From Pigmentiphaga sp. NML080357 (GTDB lineage Bacteria; Pseudomonadota; Gammaproteobacteria; Burkholderiales; Burkholderiaceae_B): a stretch of DNA of 64,000 nucleotides. The notes beneath the pieces were generated by a model, which saw nothing but the letters and a program-made list of their open reading frames with translations, did no database searches and was not told the origin of the DNA. Shown here piece by piece: positions 15,248 through 27,053 of this stretch. The first letter of the stretch is position 1. Every line of letters begins with the position of its first letter. The stretch spans positions 173,332 through 237,331 of the forward strand of contig NZ_NINW01000041.1 of NCBI RefSeq assembly GCF_002188465.1, read 5' to 3'. The position numbers and the translations under genes were made by a program.

Positions 15248-16770
15248 AACGGCCCAACATCCTGCTCATCACCACGGACCAGCATCGCGGCGATTGCCTG
15301 GGCTTTGCCGGACGCCGCGTCAAGACGCCGCATATCGACGAACTCGCGCGCACCGGCACGCACTTCTCGGCCTGCATCACCCCCAACGTGGTCTGCCAGC
15401 CGTCGCGGGCATCGATCCTGACCGGATTGCTGCCGCTCACGCATGGCGTGTGCGACAACGGCATCGACCTGGACACGCGGACGGGCGAAGCCGGCTTTGC
15501 CGGCAGCCTGGCGGCGGCCGGATACGCCACCGGGTTCATCGGCAAGGCGCATTTTTCCACCCACCACACCTTCGCCCGGACCGGCCGGCCCGAGTGTCAA
15601 TACAGCGAAGCCGACATGGGCGAGGATTGGTCGGGCCCCTACATGGGCTTTCGGCACGTGGAACTCGTGGTCGAAGGCCACAACTACTGGCTGCCCACGC
15701 CGCTTCCGGGCGGGCTGCATCATTCACGCTGGTACTACGGCGACGGGCTGGGCGAAATGCGCAATCGCCTGTACCAGACCGATCTCGGCCCGCCCAGCGG
15801 CGCGCCGCAAACGTTCAATTCCGGCTTGCCGGTGGCATGGCACAACTCCACATGGATAGGCGACCGCACCATCGACTTCCTGCGCAGGCATCGCGGCGAA
15901 TCCTTCTGCCTGTGGGCCTCGTTCCCGGATCCCCATCATCCTTTCGATTGCCCCGAGCCGTGGTCGCGCCTGCATCATCCCGACGAAGTGGACCTGCCGC
16001 GCCATCGCAGCACCGATTACGACCGCCGTCCCTGGTGGCATCGCGCCAGCATGGAAAGCAAGCCGGTGGGCAACGCCGAGGTACAGGCGCTGCGCCAGAA
16101 TTTCTCGCGCATCCCTACCCAGCCGGACGAACCCTTGCGGCGCATCATCGCCAATTACTACGGCATGATCTCCCTGGTCGACCACCAGGTGGGACGCATC
16201 CTCAACGCACTGCGGGAATACGGCCTGGACGACGACACGCTGGTGGTCTTCACCTCGGATCACGGAGAATGGCTGGGGGACCACGGCCTGATGCTGAAGG
16301 GCCCGATGCCGTACGAGGGGCTGCTGCGGGTGGCCATGGTGGCACGCGGCCCCGGCGTGGCGGCCGGTCGCCAGGTGCGCGATCCGGTTTCCACGCTGGA
16401 CCTCGCGGCGACGATGTACGACTACGCAAGGGCCGAGGCCCTGGGTCCCGTGCATGGCCGCAGCCTGCGTCCCTTGCTGGAAGGCGGCGCGGCAAGCCGC
16501 GATTACGCGTTGAGCGAATGGGACGTGGCGGCCTCGCGCTGCGGCGTGGAGCTGAAGCTGCGAACGGTGCGCACGCGCGACTGGAAGCTTACGCTGGAAC
16601 AGGGGACGGGCGCCGGCGAGATGTACTGCCTGGCCGACGATCCGGACGAGATGGACAATCTGTTCGACGATCCCGGCTACGCCAAGCGGCGCCGCGAGCT
16701 GACGGACATGCTGCGCGAGCGGCCCGCGGACCAGTTGCCGGGACGCTTGCCGGCCTCGGGCATCGCCTGA
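15244..16770 (+). CDS. Sulfatase (formylglycine-dependent, type I family)
   Basis: A 508-residue alkaline-phosphatase-superfamily sulfatase. The formylglycine signature C51-Q-P-S-R (VVCQPSRASILTG) marks the cysteine converted to the catalytic aldehyde. Metal-binding segments are ITTDQH near the N-terminus and FTSDHGEWLGDHG. It has no signal peptide, so it is cytoplasmic. It overlaps the stop of the truncated Bug gene by four bases and was evidently the second gene of that operon, under the now-damaged LysR. The likely reaction is hydrolysis of a sulfate ester (or, in some members, a phosphonate or choline sulfate-type ester) imported with the Bug receptor's help; the substrate is not deducible. 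Activation needs a formylglycine-generating enzyme, which is not in this window. Confidence 0.85.
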   Translation: MKRPNILLITTDQHRGDCLGFAGRRVKTPHIDELARTGTHFSACITPNVVCQPSRASILTGLLPLTHGVCDNGIDLDTRTGEAGFAGSLAAAGYATGFIGKAHFSTHHTFARTGRPECQYSEADMGEDWSGPYMGFRHVELVVEGHNYWLPTPLPGGLHHSRWYYGDGLGEMRNRLYQTDLGPPSGAPQTFNSGLPVAWHNSTWIGDRTIDFLRRHRGESFCLWASFPDPHHPFDCPEPWSRLHHPDEVDLPRHRSTDYDRRPWWHRASMESKPVGNAEVQALRQNFSRIPTQPDEPLRRIIANYYGMISLVDHQVGRILNALREYGLDDDTLVVFTSDHGEWLGDHGLMLKGPMPYEGLLRVAMVARGPGVAAGRQVRDPVSTLDLAATMYDYARAEALGPVHGRSLRPLLEGGAASRDYALSEWDVAASRCGVELKLRTVRTRDWKLTLEQGTGAGEMYCLADDPDEMDNLFDDPGYAKRRRELTDMLRERPADQLPGRLPASGIA

Positions 16771-16791
16771 GCGGCGGCGGGCGCCCGGCGG

Positions 16792-18252
16792 TCAGGCCGT
16801 GCCGCCCACCGTCAGCCCTTCCATCTTCAAGGTGGGCTGGCCCACGCCCACCGGCACGCTCTGGCCGTCCTTGCCGCAGGTGCCCACGCCGGAGTCCAGG
16901 CGCATGTCGTTGCCGATCATGCTGACCCGGTTCATCGCATCGGGACCGTTGCCGATCAGCGTGGCGCCCTTGACGGGATAGGTGACCTTGCCGTCCTCGA
17001 TCATGTAGGCCTCGGACGTCGAGAAGACGAACTTGCCGTTGGTGATGTCCACCTGCCCGCCGCCGAAATTGACGGCATAGAGGCCCCGCTTGACCGAGCG
17101 CACGATTTCCTCGGGGTCCTTGTCGCCCGCCAGCATGTAGGTATTGGTCATGCGCGGCATGGGCAGGTGCGCGAACGATTCGCGGCGGCCGTTGCCGGTG
17201 ACGGAGGTCTTCATGAGCCGGGCGTTCAGGGAATCCTGCATGTAGCCGCGCAGGATGCCGTCCTCGATCAGCACGTTGCGCTGCGAGACGTTGCCTTCGT
17301 CGTCGATGTTGAGCGATCCGCGTCGACCGGGGATGGTGCCGTCGTCGACCACGGTCACGCCCTTGGACGCCACCCGTTCGCCGATGCGGCCCGAGAACAC
17401 GCTGGACCCCTTGCGGTTGAAATCGCCCTCGAGGCCATGGCCCACCGCCTCGTGCAGCAGGATGCCGGGCCAGCCCGAGCCGAGCACCACGGTCATCTCG
17501 CCTGCGGGGGCTGGACGCGCCTCCAGGTTGACCAGGGCCTCGTGCACGGCACGCTCCACGTACTGCTCGAGCAGTTCATCGGTGAAGTAATCGAAGCCCG
17601 TGCGGCCCCCGCCGCCTCCGTGGCCGACTTCGCGACGGCCGTTCTGCTCGGCGATCACGGTGAGCGACAGGCGCACCAGCGGCCGCACGTCGGCTGCCAG
17701 CCGCCCGTCGCTGCCGGCCACCAGCACGACGTCGTATTCGGCGCCCAGCCCCGCCATGACCTGCACCACGCGGGGGTCCCGGGCACGGGCCATGCGCTCC
17801 ACGCGCTCGAGCAGCGCGACCTTGTCCGGCGCCGACATGGACGCCAGCGGATCCTGCGGAAGGTAGAGCGAACGGCTTCCCGCCTGGCGATAGCCATTGG
17901 CCACCTTGACCTTGCCCGCGCCCTGGCGGGCGATCGTGCGCACGGCGCGGGCCGACGACAGGAGCGCGTCCTGCGACAGCGTGTCGGAATAGGCGAAGGC
18001 GGTTTTCTCGCCGCTCAGGGCGCGCACGCCCACGCCCTGCTCGATGGCGAAGCTGCCGGTCTTGACGATGCCTTCTTCCAGGCTCCAGCCCTCGCTGCGG
18101 GTGTACTGGAAGTACAGGTCGGCATAGTCCACCTTGTGCGCGAAGATCTCGCCCAGGGCCCGGGAGAGGTCGGCCTCGGTCAGACCCCAGGGGTCGAGCA
18201 GCAAAGACTTGGCGGTGGCCAGGGACTGGATGTTGGGTTCTACGAGTTGCAT
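16792..18252 (-). CDS. tldD: Metalloprotease TldD
   Basis: A 486-residue TldD. The metal site HEAVGHG (H267, E268, H272) and the glycine-rich GGGGGRTGF region are diagnostic. TldD pairs with TldE/PmbA to form a peptidase that trims unfolded or modified peptides; in other bacteria it matures microcin B17 and degrades CcdA. The partner pmbA is at 46847-48238 in this window, about 29 kb away. It is the last gene of the yhdP-nitrilase-tldD block, 48 bases after the nitrilase-family gene. Its end converges with the sulfatase gene with a 21-base gap. Confidence 0.95.
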   Translation of the reverse strand: MQLVEPNIQSLATAKSLLLDPWGLTEADLSRALGEIFAHKVDYADLYFQYTRSEGWSLEEGIVKTGSFAIEQGVGVRALSGEKTAFAYSDTLSQDALLSSARAVRTIARQGAGKVKVANGYRQAGSRSLYLPQDPLASMSAPDKVALLERVERMARARDPRVVQVMAGLGAEYDVVLVAGSDGRLAADVRPLVRLSLTVIAEQNGRREVGHGGGGGRTGFDYFTDELLEQYVERAVHEALVNLEARPAPAGEMTVVLGSGWPGILLHEAVGHGLEGDFNRKGSSVFSGRIGERVASKGVTVVDDGTIPGRRGSLNIDDEGNVSQRNVLIEDGILRGYMQDSLNARLMKTSVTGNGRRESFAHLPMPRMTNTYMLAGDKDPEEIVRSVKRGLYAVNFGGGQVDITNGKFVFSTSEAYMIEDGKVTYPVKGATLIGNGPDAMNRVSMIGNDMRLDSGVGTCGKDGQSVPVGVGQPTLKMEGLTVGGTA

Positions 18253-18300
18253 GGATGGCTGTACGGGAATTCGTTGCGAAACAAGGCGGGTGCCCAGGCT

Positions 18301-19122
18301 CTACAGTACACGATGGCGCAGCGCCGGCAACGCTGCGCGCACGTCGGCGATGCGAACGGGATCGATCATGCCGTCGACGATGCCGGGGCCCTCGGGCAGC
18401 ACCGCCTGCGTCGTGCCCCAGGGATCGATCAGCATCGCATGCCCCCAGGTACGGCGGCCATTGGGATGCACGCCTCCTTGCGCCGGCGCCAGCACGTAGC
18501 ACTGGTTCTCGATGGCGCGGGCGCGCAGCAGGATCTCCCAATGTGCCTGGCCTGTCGTATAGGTGAAGGCGGCAGGCACCAAAATCAAGTCCACCTGCCC
18601 CAGCGCGCGGTAGAGCTCGGGAAAGCGCAGGTCATAGCAGGTGGACAGCCCCACGCGTCCCCAGGGCGCGTCGAAGCCCACCGGCGCCGTGCCGGGGCGG
18701 ATGCTCAGGGCCTCGTCGTAGGACTCGGCGCCGCGACGGAAGTTGAAGAGGTGGATCTTGTCGTACCGCGCCAGCGCGCGGCCGTCCGGGCCGTAGACGA
18801 ACGCCGTGTTGTACACCCGGTCGGGATCGGGGCATTCCAGCGGCAGGGTGCCTCCCGCCAGGTAGATGCCATGCCGGCGCGCCTGCGCGGCCAGGAACTC
18901 CTGTATCGGCCCCTGCCCTTCCCGTTCGCGAATGGCGACCTTCTCGCGGTCGCTGCGTCCCATGAAGCAGAAGTACTCGGGCAGGGCCACCAGCTGCGCG
19001 CCCCGCTCTGCCGCCTGGGCGATCAAGGCTTCGGCATCGGCGAGGTTGCGCGCCACGTCGGGCGTGGACACCATCTGGACAGCAGCCACGCGAACGGCTG
19101 CGGGGACGGCGGATTCGGTCAT
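18301..19122 (-). CDS. Carbon-nitrogen hydrolase (nitrilase superfamily, Nit1-like)
   Basis: A 273-residue amidase with the Glu-Lys-Cys triad of the nitrilase superfamily: E49 in ALPEYF, K122 in RYDKIHLF and C162 in STCYDLRFPEL. Its closeness to Nit1-type proteins suggests it hydrolyses deaminated glutathione, a metabolite-repair reaction, but omega-amidase activity is possible. It lies 57 bases downstream of yhdP and 48 upstream of tldD in a block common in beta-proteobacteria. Cytoplasmic, no signal sequence. Confidence 0.88.
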   Translation of the reverse strand: MTESAVPAAVRVAAVQMVSTPDVARNLADAEALIAQAAERGAQLVALPEYFCFMGRSDREKVAIREREGQGPIQEFLAAQARRHGIYLAGGTLPLECPDPDRVYNTAFVYGPDGRALARYDKIHLFNFRRGAESYDEALSIRPGTAPVGFDAPWGRVGLSTCYDLRFPELYRALGQVDLILVPAAFTYTTGQAHWEILLRARAIENQCYVLAPAQGGVHPNGRRTWGHAMLIDPWGTTQAVLPEGPGIVDGMIDPVRIADVRAALPALRHRVL

Positions 19123-19179
19123 GGGCGTCGGATCCTGGCAGACAGGTTGCAGGGCATGGGACTATTGTCGCGCAGAACG

Positions 19180-22100
19180 CTAGGGCGCGGGATTCGCGGG
19201 TTCCTGCACGGACGGCGCGGCCGGGGAATCGGCCGCATCCCCCTTGGTGGTGGCGACCTTGGTCACCTGGGGATCGGCCCAGGTGCCGGTGACCTCGTAC
19301 TGGTAGGCCAGGACCTTGGAAAGCGGATTCTTGAGCAGCAACTGGGCGAGGAACACGCTCAGGCCCACCGCGGGATTGACCGCCAGGCCGTACAGCAGCG
19401 AAGCGGCGCCGGCGTCCAGCTTGGGCACTACCACGACCTGCAGTTTCTGGGTTTCTTGCTCCAGGTCGGTCTCGCCGGCGATGACCACCGTGGCGTTGAC
19501 GCCGTTCATCTTGAAATCGTCGGTATGGGCCACGCCGTTGGAAATGCTTGCATGGGCCCGGATGGTGTCGTAGGCGAAGCCTTCGCTGAAGATATCGCGG
19601 AAGTCCAGCGTCACGCGGCGCGGCAGGGACTGCAGCGACAGCACACCCAGCAGCTTGGCGATACCCGGCTCGGCCTTGAGGAACTGCCCCTTGTCCAGGG
19701 CCAGCTCCACCTTGCCGGAAAGGCTGGGCAGGTCCAGCGAATACGGCAGGCCGCGCCACGAGACCTGCGCCGACAGCATGCCGCTGCCGCCGGCCATGGC
19801 CCCGTGCACCCCCATGCGCTCGAGGAACTTGCCCGTGTCGCCCAGCTTGAGCACGGCATCGAGGGACATGGCGCGCCGGCCCCGCGCGGCGCCGTCGGCA
19901 GCCACTTTCCAGACGCCCGAGCCATCCAGTTCGGCATCGGGGTTCTTCACGTTGAGCTTGCGCAGCCGCCACTCCCGGCCCCGGTTCGAGCTCTGGGCCA
20001 GCACTTCCAGCCGCCCGAGCTGCTTGCCGAACAGTTCGAAATGGTCGGCCACCAGATCGATTTCCGGCACCTCCGCGTCGTCGTCGGCGCCGGAGTCGGC
20101 CAGGGTCTCGGGGCTTTCGTCGTCGACCTCGCTGTCGACCACCAGCCGCGACAGCCGCGCGGTCAGGCGATGCGGCCCCGCGCCGCCCCGCGTCTCCATC
20201 CAGGACAGCCGGCCCGCCAGTTGGGCCGATTCGATGTCCGCGCGCCAATTGGCGCCCGCGCCGTTCTGCTGGCGCGCCGCGTAGAGCGTCACCTTGTCGA
20301 GCTGCCGGCCATGCACGCGCAGGACCGGCGTGGCGAGACTGATGCGGTTGAGCGGCACGTCGAGGGCGCCTTTGCCGGCTGCGCCCGTGCCCGTGCCCTG
20401 CGCCGAGGACGGCTGGAACTCCGCCGCCACCTTGCGCAGGGAATCGATGTCCAGTTCCGGCAGCTCGGCGCTCACGCTCAGCCCCGGACCGGCGATGGTG
20501 GCCGCTCGGTTGATGCCGATGGCGCCACGCACCTCGCGTACTCCGCCTTTGTCGTCGTGATCACGTTCGATGTGGAGATTGACGGCCGGCCCCACGCTGC
20601 CGGCGAACCAGTCGCTCCTGGGCCGGCCCGGCGCGGCCGGCGTGCCGCTCCATTCCAGCCGCGACGGGCGCGCTTCCTGCGCCGTCTTGCCCAGCGGCGC
20701 GGGCAGGTCGGCCGCCAGGCCGACGAGGTCGGACTCCACCAGCAGCACCGGCGTCTTCTTCGGCTCGATGCGTACCGATGCCTTGTAGGCCGTCCGTCCC
20801 GAAAGCCGAGCCATCCCGGGCGCATTCCACCACAGGCTGAAGGCCGACGCCGCGGCGGTGCCCTCGGCCAGCAGCAAGTCGCTGCCATCGGGCTGCGGCC
20901 CGCCGGACAGGCGCACGGGCCCGTCGAGCGCGGTGCCGGTCACGTCGCGCAGGGCCACGCCGCGGTTGTCGAACGCCACCGTTCCGGTCAGCCGGGAAAG
21001 AGGCGGCGCCGCAGGCGCCAGGCGGAATTCGTTGCCGGCCAGCCGGACCTCGCCCTTGACCTCCACTTCGGCGTGCTCCTGCTCCGATTCACGGTGCGCC
21101 AGCGGGATGCGGAGCGAAATCGGCACGACGAAATTGCCGCTGGCGGTGGCCTCGTCCAGCGCGCCGCCTATCATGCGTCCCACCGGCGATCCCTTGACGA
21201 AGGCCAGGAAGGCCGGCGCGGGGCCGCGCGTCTCGCCGTCGATGTCCAGCACGGCATCGTGCACGAGATCGGCAATGGCGGCGCGCGTGCGTCCCATCGC
21301 CACCGTGGTCGAGCGGTCCACGCGCACGCGGCCGGATCGCGCGTCCACCGCCATCGACACGCGATCGAACACCAGTTCGCCGGCGATGTCCTCCAGGCGC
21401 GGCCAGACGTCGCCGTGCGCCAGGGGCGCAGGCAGGTAGTCCAGCGTCACGCCGCTCACCTTGCCCGCCACCCTGAACTCGCCGGACCTGTCGCTGCCGT
21501 ACGGGAAACCGTCCAGATCGCCGCGCACGCGCACGTCCACGTCCTGGGCCTGGCCGGCCACGAGCGCGTGCTGCAGCCAGGTCCGCACGTTCGCGCCGAC
21601 GACGATGGGGATGTAGCGGTGGACCTCCTTCACGTCGGCCCGCTCGAGCCGGCCCCGCAGATCGAGCGTTCCCGCGGGCGAACGGCCATGGCTGCTCCAG
21701 TTGCCGCTGAAACTGCCCTGCACGCCCCGGCCCGCGAAATCCAGGCGCTCGACGTCGACCGTCCAGGCGCCGTCGGCGGTCTTTCGGGCAGCCGCCTTGG
21801 CGTTCACATTATCCATGGGCAGGTCGGGGTCGGCGAACACGCCCGGGAAACGCAGCACGGCATCGCGGGCGTCGATCTCGATACGGCCGCCTTGGGCATC
21901 GGCCTCGATCACGCCCTGCAGGTTCGAGAAGCCGGGGCGCTGGGGATGATGGCCGTCGTTGACCGCTGGCTCGGGCGCCGGGGCCATGGACAGGCCGGAA
22001 AACCGTGCGCGGCCCGATACGGAGGAAGGCTCGGTCGGCGGCCCCTGCCAGGCCAGGTGCAAATCGTCGATACGGCCCGCCGGCCGCAGCTCGGACAGCG

Positions 22101-23250
22101 ACTGGCGCGTGGCCGCGGGCAGGGGCAGCCGGTCGGCCAGGCGCAGGCCCGCATCCAGGTCGAGACCGGCCGCGTCCACCTGCGTCGACGCCGGCGCGTC
22201 GTGCCGCGCCGGGCGCCATAGCACCGCCAGCCGCCGGGGCTGCAAGGCGAGGCCGTCGTCGGTGCGCGCATCCAGTTTCGTCACGTCCAGCTTGTAGCCG
22301 TCCTGGGTTGCCGTCAGTTCGGCGCGGCCATCCAGCTGCGCAAGGGTCAGCGCCGGCAGGTCGGGCGCGAGCTGCATGCGCAGCTCGCGCAGCGCGACCT
22401 GGGCGGTCCCCGCTCGTATGCGGCCACGGTCGTAGTCCAGCCAGGCGCGCAGCGAGCCGCTACCTTGCTGCGGCTCGCCGGGCACGTCCAGCCACGGCCG
22501 CCATCCCGCGAAATCGATACGCTCCATCGCCGCGTACAACGAGCCTCGCCACAGCGCGGGATCGGCGACGCCCAGCGTGAACCAGCTGTGCGTGAAATCG
22601 GCCCGCAGATCCAGCACGGATCCGAGATGGGCGGGCGGTTCGGCGCGCAAGGCCGCCCGGTGATGGCGCCCGGTATTCTGCATGGCGAACGCCACGTTGA
22701 CGATTTCGAGCGGCGGCGCGGCGCGGGCGGCATCGCGCCAGCGCACCACGGCGTCCCGCACCACCACTTCGCGCTGGGCCAGCAGCCACTCGAGCCCGGC
22801 ATGGGAACCGCCCCCGGCCTTGGGATCGAAGGACCAGCCGGCTATCCAATAGCGCCCCTGCTCGTCGCGCCGCGCATCGAGCTCGGGCCGATCGAGCTCG
22901 AGCCGCAGCAGGCGCGGCTCCAGTACCAGCAGGCTGCGCCACGACAGGATGGCCGAGACCTTCGGCAAGTCCAGTCCTGGCTGGCCGGAGGCGTCGGCGA
23001 TCCGCACGGATGAGAGTTCGAAGCTGGGATGCAGGCCGCGCCATTCGGCTTCGATCCCTTCGATGCTGACCGGCGCGCCAAGCGCCCGGCTCGCCAGCCG
23101 TTCGATGCCGGGCCGGTATTGGTCGATGGCGGGCAGGACCGCGTAGCGCACGACCACCAGCGCGACCACGAACAGGAAGTAGACGGCCAGCACCAGCCAG
23201 ACCAGGGGCCGCACGACGACGCGATAGAGAAAAGGTAGGTCGATATGCAC
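19180..23250 (-). CDS. YhdP-family AsmA-like inner-membrane protein
   Basis: A very large protein (about 1,356 residues) with a single N-terminal membrane segment ([19 protein letters not shown]) and a long periplasmic body of repetitive beta-strand segments ending in the AsmA-like C-terminal domain ([34 protein letters not shown]). YhdP is one of the AsmA-like proteins that carry phospholipid from inner to outer membrane in E. coli. I chose the GTG at 23250, giving HIDLPFLYR directly before the membrane helix; the first ATG of the frame (23439) would overlap the divergent glnE start. No clear ribosome-binding site precedes the GTG. It heads the leftward yhdP-nit-tldD block. Confidence 0.88.
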   Translation of the reverse strand: MHIDLPFLYRVVVRPLVWLVLAVYFLFVVALVVVRYAVLPAIDQYRPGIERLASRALGAPVSIEGIEAEWRGLHPSFELSSVRIADASGQPGLDLPKVSAILSWRSLLVLEPRLLRLELDRPELDARRDEQGRYWIAGWSFDPKAGGGSHAGLEWLLAQREVVVRDAVVRWRDAARAAPPLEIVNVAFAMQNTGRHHRAALRAEPPAHLGSVLDLRADFTHSWFTLGVADPALWRGSLYAAMERIDFAGWRPWLDVPGEPQQGSGSLRAWLDYDRGRIRAGTAQVALRELRMQLAPDLPALTLAQLDGRAELTATQDGYKLDVTKLDARTDDGLALQPRRLAVLWRPARHDAPASTQVDAAGLDLDAGLRLADRLPLPAATRQSLSELRPAGRIDDLHLAWQGPPTEPSSVSGRARFSGLSMAPAPEPAVNDGHHPQRPGFSNLQGVIEADAQGGRIEIDARDAVLRFPGVFADPDLPMDNVNAKAAARKTADGAWTVDVERLDFAGRGVQGSFSGNWSSHGRSPAGTLDLRGRLERADVKEVHRYIPIVVGANVRTWLQHALVAGQAQDVDVRVRGDLDGFPYGSDRSGEFRVAGKVSGVTLDYLPAPLAHGDVWPRLEDIAGELVFDRVSMAVDARSGRVRVDRSTTVAMGRTRAAIADLVHDAVLDIDGETRGPAPAFLAFVKGSPVGRMIGGALDEATASGNFVVPISLRIPLAHRESEQEHAEVEVKGEVRLAGNEFRLAPAAPPLSRLTGTVAFDNRGVALRDVTGTALDGPVRLSGGPQPDGSDLLLAEGTAAASAFSLWWNAPGMARLSGRTAYKASVRIEPKKTPVLLVESDLVGLAADLPAPLGKTAQEARPSRLEWSGTPAAPGRPRSDWFAGSVGPAVNLHIERDHDDKGGVREVRGAIGINRAATIAGPGLSVSAELPELDIDSLRKVAAEFQPSSAQGTGTGAAGKGALDVPLNRISLATPVLRVHGRQLDKVTLYAARQQNGAGANWRADIESAQLAGRLSWMETRGGAGPHRLTARLSRLVVDSEVDDESPETLADSGADDDAEVPEIDLVADHFELFGKQLGRLEVLAQSSNRGREWRLRKLNVKNPDAELDGSGVWKVAADGAARGRRAMSLDAVLKLGDTGKFLERMGVHGAMAGGSGMLSAQVSWRGLPYSLDLPSLSGKVELALDKGQFLKAEPGIAKLLGVLSLQSLPRRVTLDFRDIFSEGFAYDTIRAHASISNGVAHTDDFKMNGVNATVVIAGETDLEQETQKLQVVVVPKLDAGAASLLYGLAVNPAVGLSVFLAQLLLKNPLSKVLAYQYEVTGTWADPQVTKVATTKGDAADSPAAPSVQEPANPAP

Positions 23251-23414
23251 GAAGGGACGGCGAAACGGAGTCGTTCCGTCGAAGCGGCGGCGACGGCCGG
23301 GATGGAAAGAATGAGAAAGTTGAAGCTTATACCGGCAGGCTTGTCTTATGCTGGCTTCTGCACAAAACTTCTTCGTGGCGCACAATTCTGTTACGCAATG
23401 CCACATTTTCCGCC

Positions 23415-26210
23415 ATGTCAGATACGTCCCTGCTCGCACCCGCGCTCTCCTGGTCTGGCCACCTGCGCCGGCGCATCGACGCCCAGCCCGAATACGGCCA
23501 GTGGCTGGCCGACGCAGCGGCCAGGCCGGTCGACGCCTCGGCGCTGGCCTCCTGGTTCGACGAGCTGCGCACGGCCCGCACGGGTGCGGCCTCCGCCGGC
23601 CCCCTGCCGGTGGCCGACTGCCGCGCGGTGCTCCGCAAGCTGCGCGAACGCGTGTTCTGCGCGATCATGGTGCGCGACCTGGCCGGCCTCGCGCCACTGG
23701 AAGAAGTCGTGGGCGCGATGACGCGGCTGGCCGACCTGGCCATCGAAGAGGCCTACCGCAGCGTGGCGACCGAACTGGCCGAAGTGCACGGCATTCCGCG
23801 CGAAGCCTCCTCCGGCCTGCCGCAGGAAATGATGATCGTCGGCATGGGCAAGCTGGGCGGCGAGGAACTCAACGTCTCGTCCGACATCGACCTGGTCATG
23901 CTCTACGGCGACGAAGGGGAAACGGACGGCCGCCGGCCGATCTCCCATCACGAGTTCTATGGCCGGCTCACGCGCCGCATGATGCCGGTGATATCGGAGA
24001 TCGACGCCGACGGCCACGTATTCCGCACCGACCTGCGCCTGCGTCCGGACGGCGATGCCGGGCCGCTGGCCTGGAGCCTGGACGCCTTCGAGAACTACCT
24101 GATCTCCCAGGGCCGCGAGTGGGAACGCTATGCCTGGCTGAAGGCCCGGCGCATCGAGGCCCGCGCCTTCGAGGGCAGCGATCCCGCCGCGCAGGCCGCC
24201 CAGCTCGAGGCGCTGTGCCGGCCCTTCGTCTACCGCAAGTACTTCGATTTCGACGCGCTGGCCGCGCTGCGCGCGCTGCGCGAGCGCATCCGCGAAGACT
24301 GGAACCGCCGTTCCTACAACGGCACGGGCGAACAGGTCACCCAGGCCGACAACGTCAAGCTGGGCGAAGGCGGCATCCGCGAAATCGAGTTCGTGGTCCA
24401 GCTGTCGCAACTGGTACGCGGCGGCCGCACTCCCACCTTGCGCGTGCGGGGCCTGCTGCCGGCGCTGCACGCCGAACGCGAGGCCGGCCTCGTTTCCGCG
24501 CAGGACGCCGAACGCCTCGAAAGCGCCTACCGTTTCCTGCGCCGCGTCGAGCACGCGCTGCAATACCGCGAAGACCAGCAGACCCACCTGCTGCCCCAGG
24601 ACACCGAACGGCGCGCGGAACTGGCGCGCGCGCTGGGCTTTGCCGACCCCGCCGAATTCGAGCGCACGCTAACCGGGCACCGGGAATTCGTCGAGGCTAC
24701 CTTCCGCGGCGTGTTCGGCCAGAGTGACGCGGGTCCGGCGGGTAGCCCGGAAGGCCACCGCGGCGGCGATCCCGAGGACCTGCTGGTCGAACGCATACGC
24801 GCCTGCCTGCCGGCCGAGGCCGACAGCCTGTTGCCGCGCGTGGCCGCGCTGCTCGGCAGCCCGCGGATCCGCAGCCTGCCCGACAACAGCCGGCGCCGCC
24901 TGGCTGCCCTGCTGCCGGCCGTCGTGGACGCCTGCGCGGGCACCAAGGCTCCCGCGCCGGCGCTGCTTCGCATGTTCGGACTGATCGAGCACATCGCCCA
25001 GCGCAGCGCCTACATGGCGCTCTTGGCTGAGTATCCGGACACGCTCGCCCGCGTGGCCCGCATCTTCGCCGCCAGCGACTGGGCCGCGGGCTATCTCACG
25101 CGGCACCCGCTGTTGCTGGACGAACTGCTCGACTGGCGCACGCTGCTGGCCCCGCCCGACCTGCCCGCCCTGGCGCGCAAGCTCAGCGACGACCTGGACG
25201 CGTGCGTGATCGACGGCACCGGCGCCCCGGACGTGGAACGGCAAATGAACCTGATGCGCGACGCGCAGCGCCAGTGGGGCTTCCACCTGCTTGCCCAGGA
25301 CCTCGAGGGCCAGCTGACGGTCGAGCGCCTGGGCGACTACCTGTCCATGGTGGCCGACATCATGCTGGAAGAAACGCTCAAGCGCGTCTGGTACCAGGTT
25401 TCCAAGGACCAGGGCCGCACCCCCGCGCGCTTCGCGGTCGTCGCCTACGGCAAGCACGGCGGCAAGGAACTGGGCTACGCCTCGGACCTGGACCTCGTGT
25501 TCCTGTATGAAGACACGCGCGAGGACGCCGGCGAGATCTACGCCCGCTTCGGCCAGCGCATCCTGTCCTGGCTGGGATCCATGACGGCCTCCGGCCGCCT
25601 TTACGAAGTGGACTTGCGCCTGCGTCCCGACGGACAGGCCGGCCTGATGGTCATATCGACCGAGGCTTTCGAGCGCTACCAGAAAGAGCACGCGTGGCCC
25701 TGGGAGCACCAGGCCATTACCCGCGCCCGTTTCGCAGCCGGCGACCCGGCCGTCGGCCGGCAGTTCGAGCGCATCCGGCGCGAAGTGCTGCTCATGCCGC
25801 GCGATGCCCGCCAGCTGGCGGACGAGGTCATCGCGATGCGGCGCAAGATCAGCGAAGGCCACCCCAACCCGACCCCGGACTTCGATCTCAAGCACGATCC
25901 GGGCGGCATGGTGGACGTCGAGTTCATCACCCAGTACCTGGTGCTGCTGCACGCCCGCGACCACGAGATCCTGGTGCAGAACCTCGGCAACATCGCGCTG
26001 CTGCGCCACGCCGCCGAAGCCGGCCTGATTCCCGGCGAACTGGCGCAGCGCGTAGGCGACGCCTACCGCACGCTGCGGCGGGAACAGCACGCGCTGCGCC
26101 TGCAGGACATCGAAAAGGCGCGCGTCCCGCAGGAAGCCCTGGCGGCGGAGCGCGCCGCCGTGTTCGAGCTGTGGGAACGCGTATTCGGCTCGCCCAGGCT
26201 CCCCGGGTAG
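23415..26210 (+). CDS. glnE: Glutamine synthetase adenylyltransferase/adenylyl-removing enzyme
   Basis: A 931-residue bifunctional enzyme that adds AMP to and removes it from glutamine synthetase in response to PII and glutamine. Two nucleotidyltransferase modules are visible: [20 protein letters not shown] (about residue 155) and [20 protein letters not shown] (about 680), each with the G-G-x-E/K-L and D-x-D metal-binding signature, separated by helical regulator-binding regions. The first is the adenylyl-removing domain and the second the adenylyl-transferase domain by family precedent. It is divergent from yhdP with about 165 bases between starts. Confidence 0.95.
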   Translation: MSDTSLLAPALSWSGHLRRRIDAQPEYGQWLADAAARPVDASALASWFDELRTARTGAASAGPLPVADCRAVLRKLRERVFCAIMVRDLAGLAPLEEVVGAMTRLADLAIEEAYRSVATELAEVHGIPREASSGLPQEMMIVGMGKLGGEELNVSSDIDLVMLYGDEGETDGRRPISHHEFYGRLTRRMMPVISEIDADGHVFRTDLRLRPDGDAGPLAWSLDAFENYLISQGREWERYAWLKARRIEARAFEGSDPAAQAAQLEALCRPFVYRKYFDFDALAALRALRERIREDWNRRSYNGTGEQVTQADNVKLGEGGIREIEFVVQLSQLVRGGRTPTLRVRGLLPALHAEREAGLVSAQDAERLESAYRFLRRVEHALQYREDQQTHLLPQDTERRAELARALGFADPAEFERTLTGHREFVEATFRGVFGQSDAGPAGSPEGHRGGDPEDLLVERIRACLPAEADSLLPRVAALLGSPRIRSLPDNSRRRLAALLPAVVDACAGTKAPAPALLRMFGLIEHIAQRSAYMALLAEYPDTLARVARIFAASDWAAGYLTRHPLLLDELLDWRTLLAPPDLPALARKLSDDLDACVIDGTGAPDVERQMNLMRDAQRQWGFHLLAQDLEGQLTVERLGDYLSMVADIMLEETLKRVWYQVSKDQGRTPARFAVVAYGKHGGKELGYASDLDLVFLYEDTREDAGEIYARFGQRILSWLGSMTASGRLYEVDLRLRPDGQAGLMVISTEAFERYQKEHAWPWEHQAITRARFAAGDPAVGRQFERIRREVLLMPRDARQLADEVIAMRRKISEGHPNPTPDFDLKHDPGGMVDVEFITQYLVLLHARDHEILVQNLGNIALLRHAAEAGLIPGELAQRVGDAYRTLRREQHALRLQDIEKARVPQEALAAERAAVFELWERVFGSPRLPG

Positions 26211-26414
26211 GCCAGCCCCGCCCGGCCGGGCTCGCGCGCCGGCCGGGAGCTCTCCCGCGCGGGCGTTCGCCCGCTCCCCACTGCCCCATCCGTTCGACCC
26301 CGCCGCCGGGCCGCCCAGCGGGCCGGCTTCGCCGTCGCCAGGAGCGCGCGCCCGCACTGCGCTTCCCCGCCGCCCTTTTCCGCACCTGGGGTTTCACATG
26401 AGTTCTTTTTTGAG

Positions 26415-26437
26415 TTTTTTACGTAATATGCAAAAAA
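26415..26437. promoter_or_regulatory. T-tract/A-tract inverted repeat upstream of the VOC gene
   Basis: TTTTTT (26415-26420) and AAAAAA (26432-26437) flank ACGTAATATGC, and the arms extend by one G-C pair. This lies about 50 bases before the VOC-IclR operon in a markedly AT-rich stretch (26397-26470). It may be the operator of the IclR regulator encoded in the same operon, or simply a bent promoter element. The rest of the 276-base gap after glnE shows nothing else recognisable. Confidence 0.3.
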
Positions 26438-26486
26438 CCACGTTTTTCTGAAAAAAACCTCCAGACCTTCTCGAACAAATTCCACC

Positions 26487-27053
26487 ATGATCAAAAGAAC
26501 AGGTCTTTCGTTCAGCCATGTCGGCATCTTCGTCACCGACATCCAGCGGATGGCCGATTTCTATTCGAAGGTGCTGGACTTCACCATCACGGACCGCGGC
26601 ATGCTCGACGGTCCCCAAGGCCCGGTCGAACTGGTCTTCACCAGCCGCGATCCGGACGTGCATCACCAGATCGTGCTGGTGTCGGGCCGGCCGGCCGACG
26701 TCCGGTTCAACGTCATCAACCAGCTGTCGTTGATGGCCGACTCCCTGGAAACCCTGCAGCGCTATCACCGGCGCCTTCAGGACGCCCGCGTGGCGGACCT
26801 TGCGCCGGTCACGCATGGCAACGCGCTGTCGCTGTATTGCCGCGACCCCGAGGGCAACCGGCTGGAGCTCTATGTCGATACGCCGTGGTACGTGTCCCAG
26901 CCCATGAGGGTTCCCATGCCCATCGAGCTGCCGCCGGCCGAATTGATGGCCTGGGCCGAACGGCATGCGCGCGGGCTGCCGGGCTTCCGCAGCCGGGAGG
27001 CGTGGCGGGCCGACATGGCGCGCCGCATGGGCGTCGAGCAAGCCCCGGCATGA
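26487..27053 (+). CDS. VOC-superfamily (glyoxalase/extradiol dioxygenase-like) protein
   Basis: A 188-residue vicinal-oxygen-chelate protein. The first metal ligand is in SFSHVGIFVTDI, and the closing glutamate is in DPEGNRLELYVDTPWYVSQP, a form typical of biphenyl-2,3-diol dioxygenase-like VOC proteins. A single VOC module of this size would work as a dimer or be a truncated extradiol enzyme. Its last bases overlap the IclR gene start as ATGA, so the two are translationally coupled, and a Bug receptor follows. The ring-cleavage or isomerase role is inference. Confidence 0.82.
   Translation: MIKRTGLSFSHVGIFVTDIQRMADFYSKVLDFTITDRGMLDGPQGPVELVFTSRDPDVHHQIVLVSGRPADVRFNVINQLSLMADSLETLQRYHRRLQDARVADLAPVTHGNALSLYCRDPEGNRLELYVDTPWYVSQPMRVPMPIELPPAELMAWAERHARGLPGFRSREAWRADMARRMGVEQAPA

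Noticed and set aside
17167..22221. A 1,684-codon open frame on the plus strand.
   Set aside because: It is antisense to tldD, the nitrilase-family gene and yhdP, is rich in Arg, Gly, His and Gln, has no recognisable domain, and arises from the low stop-codon density of GC-rich DNA.
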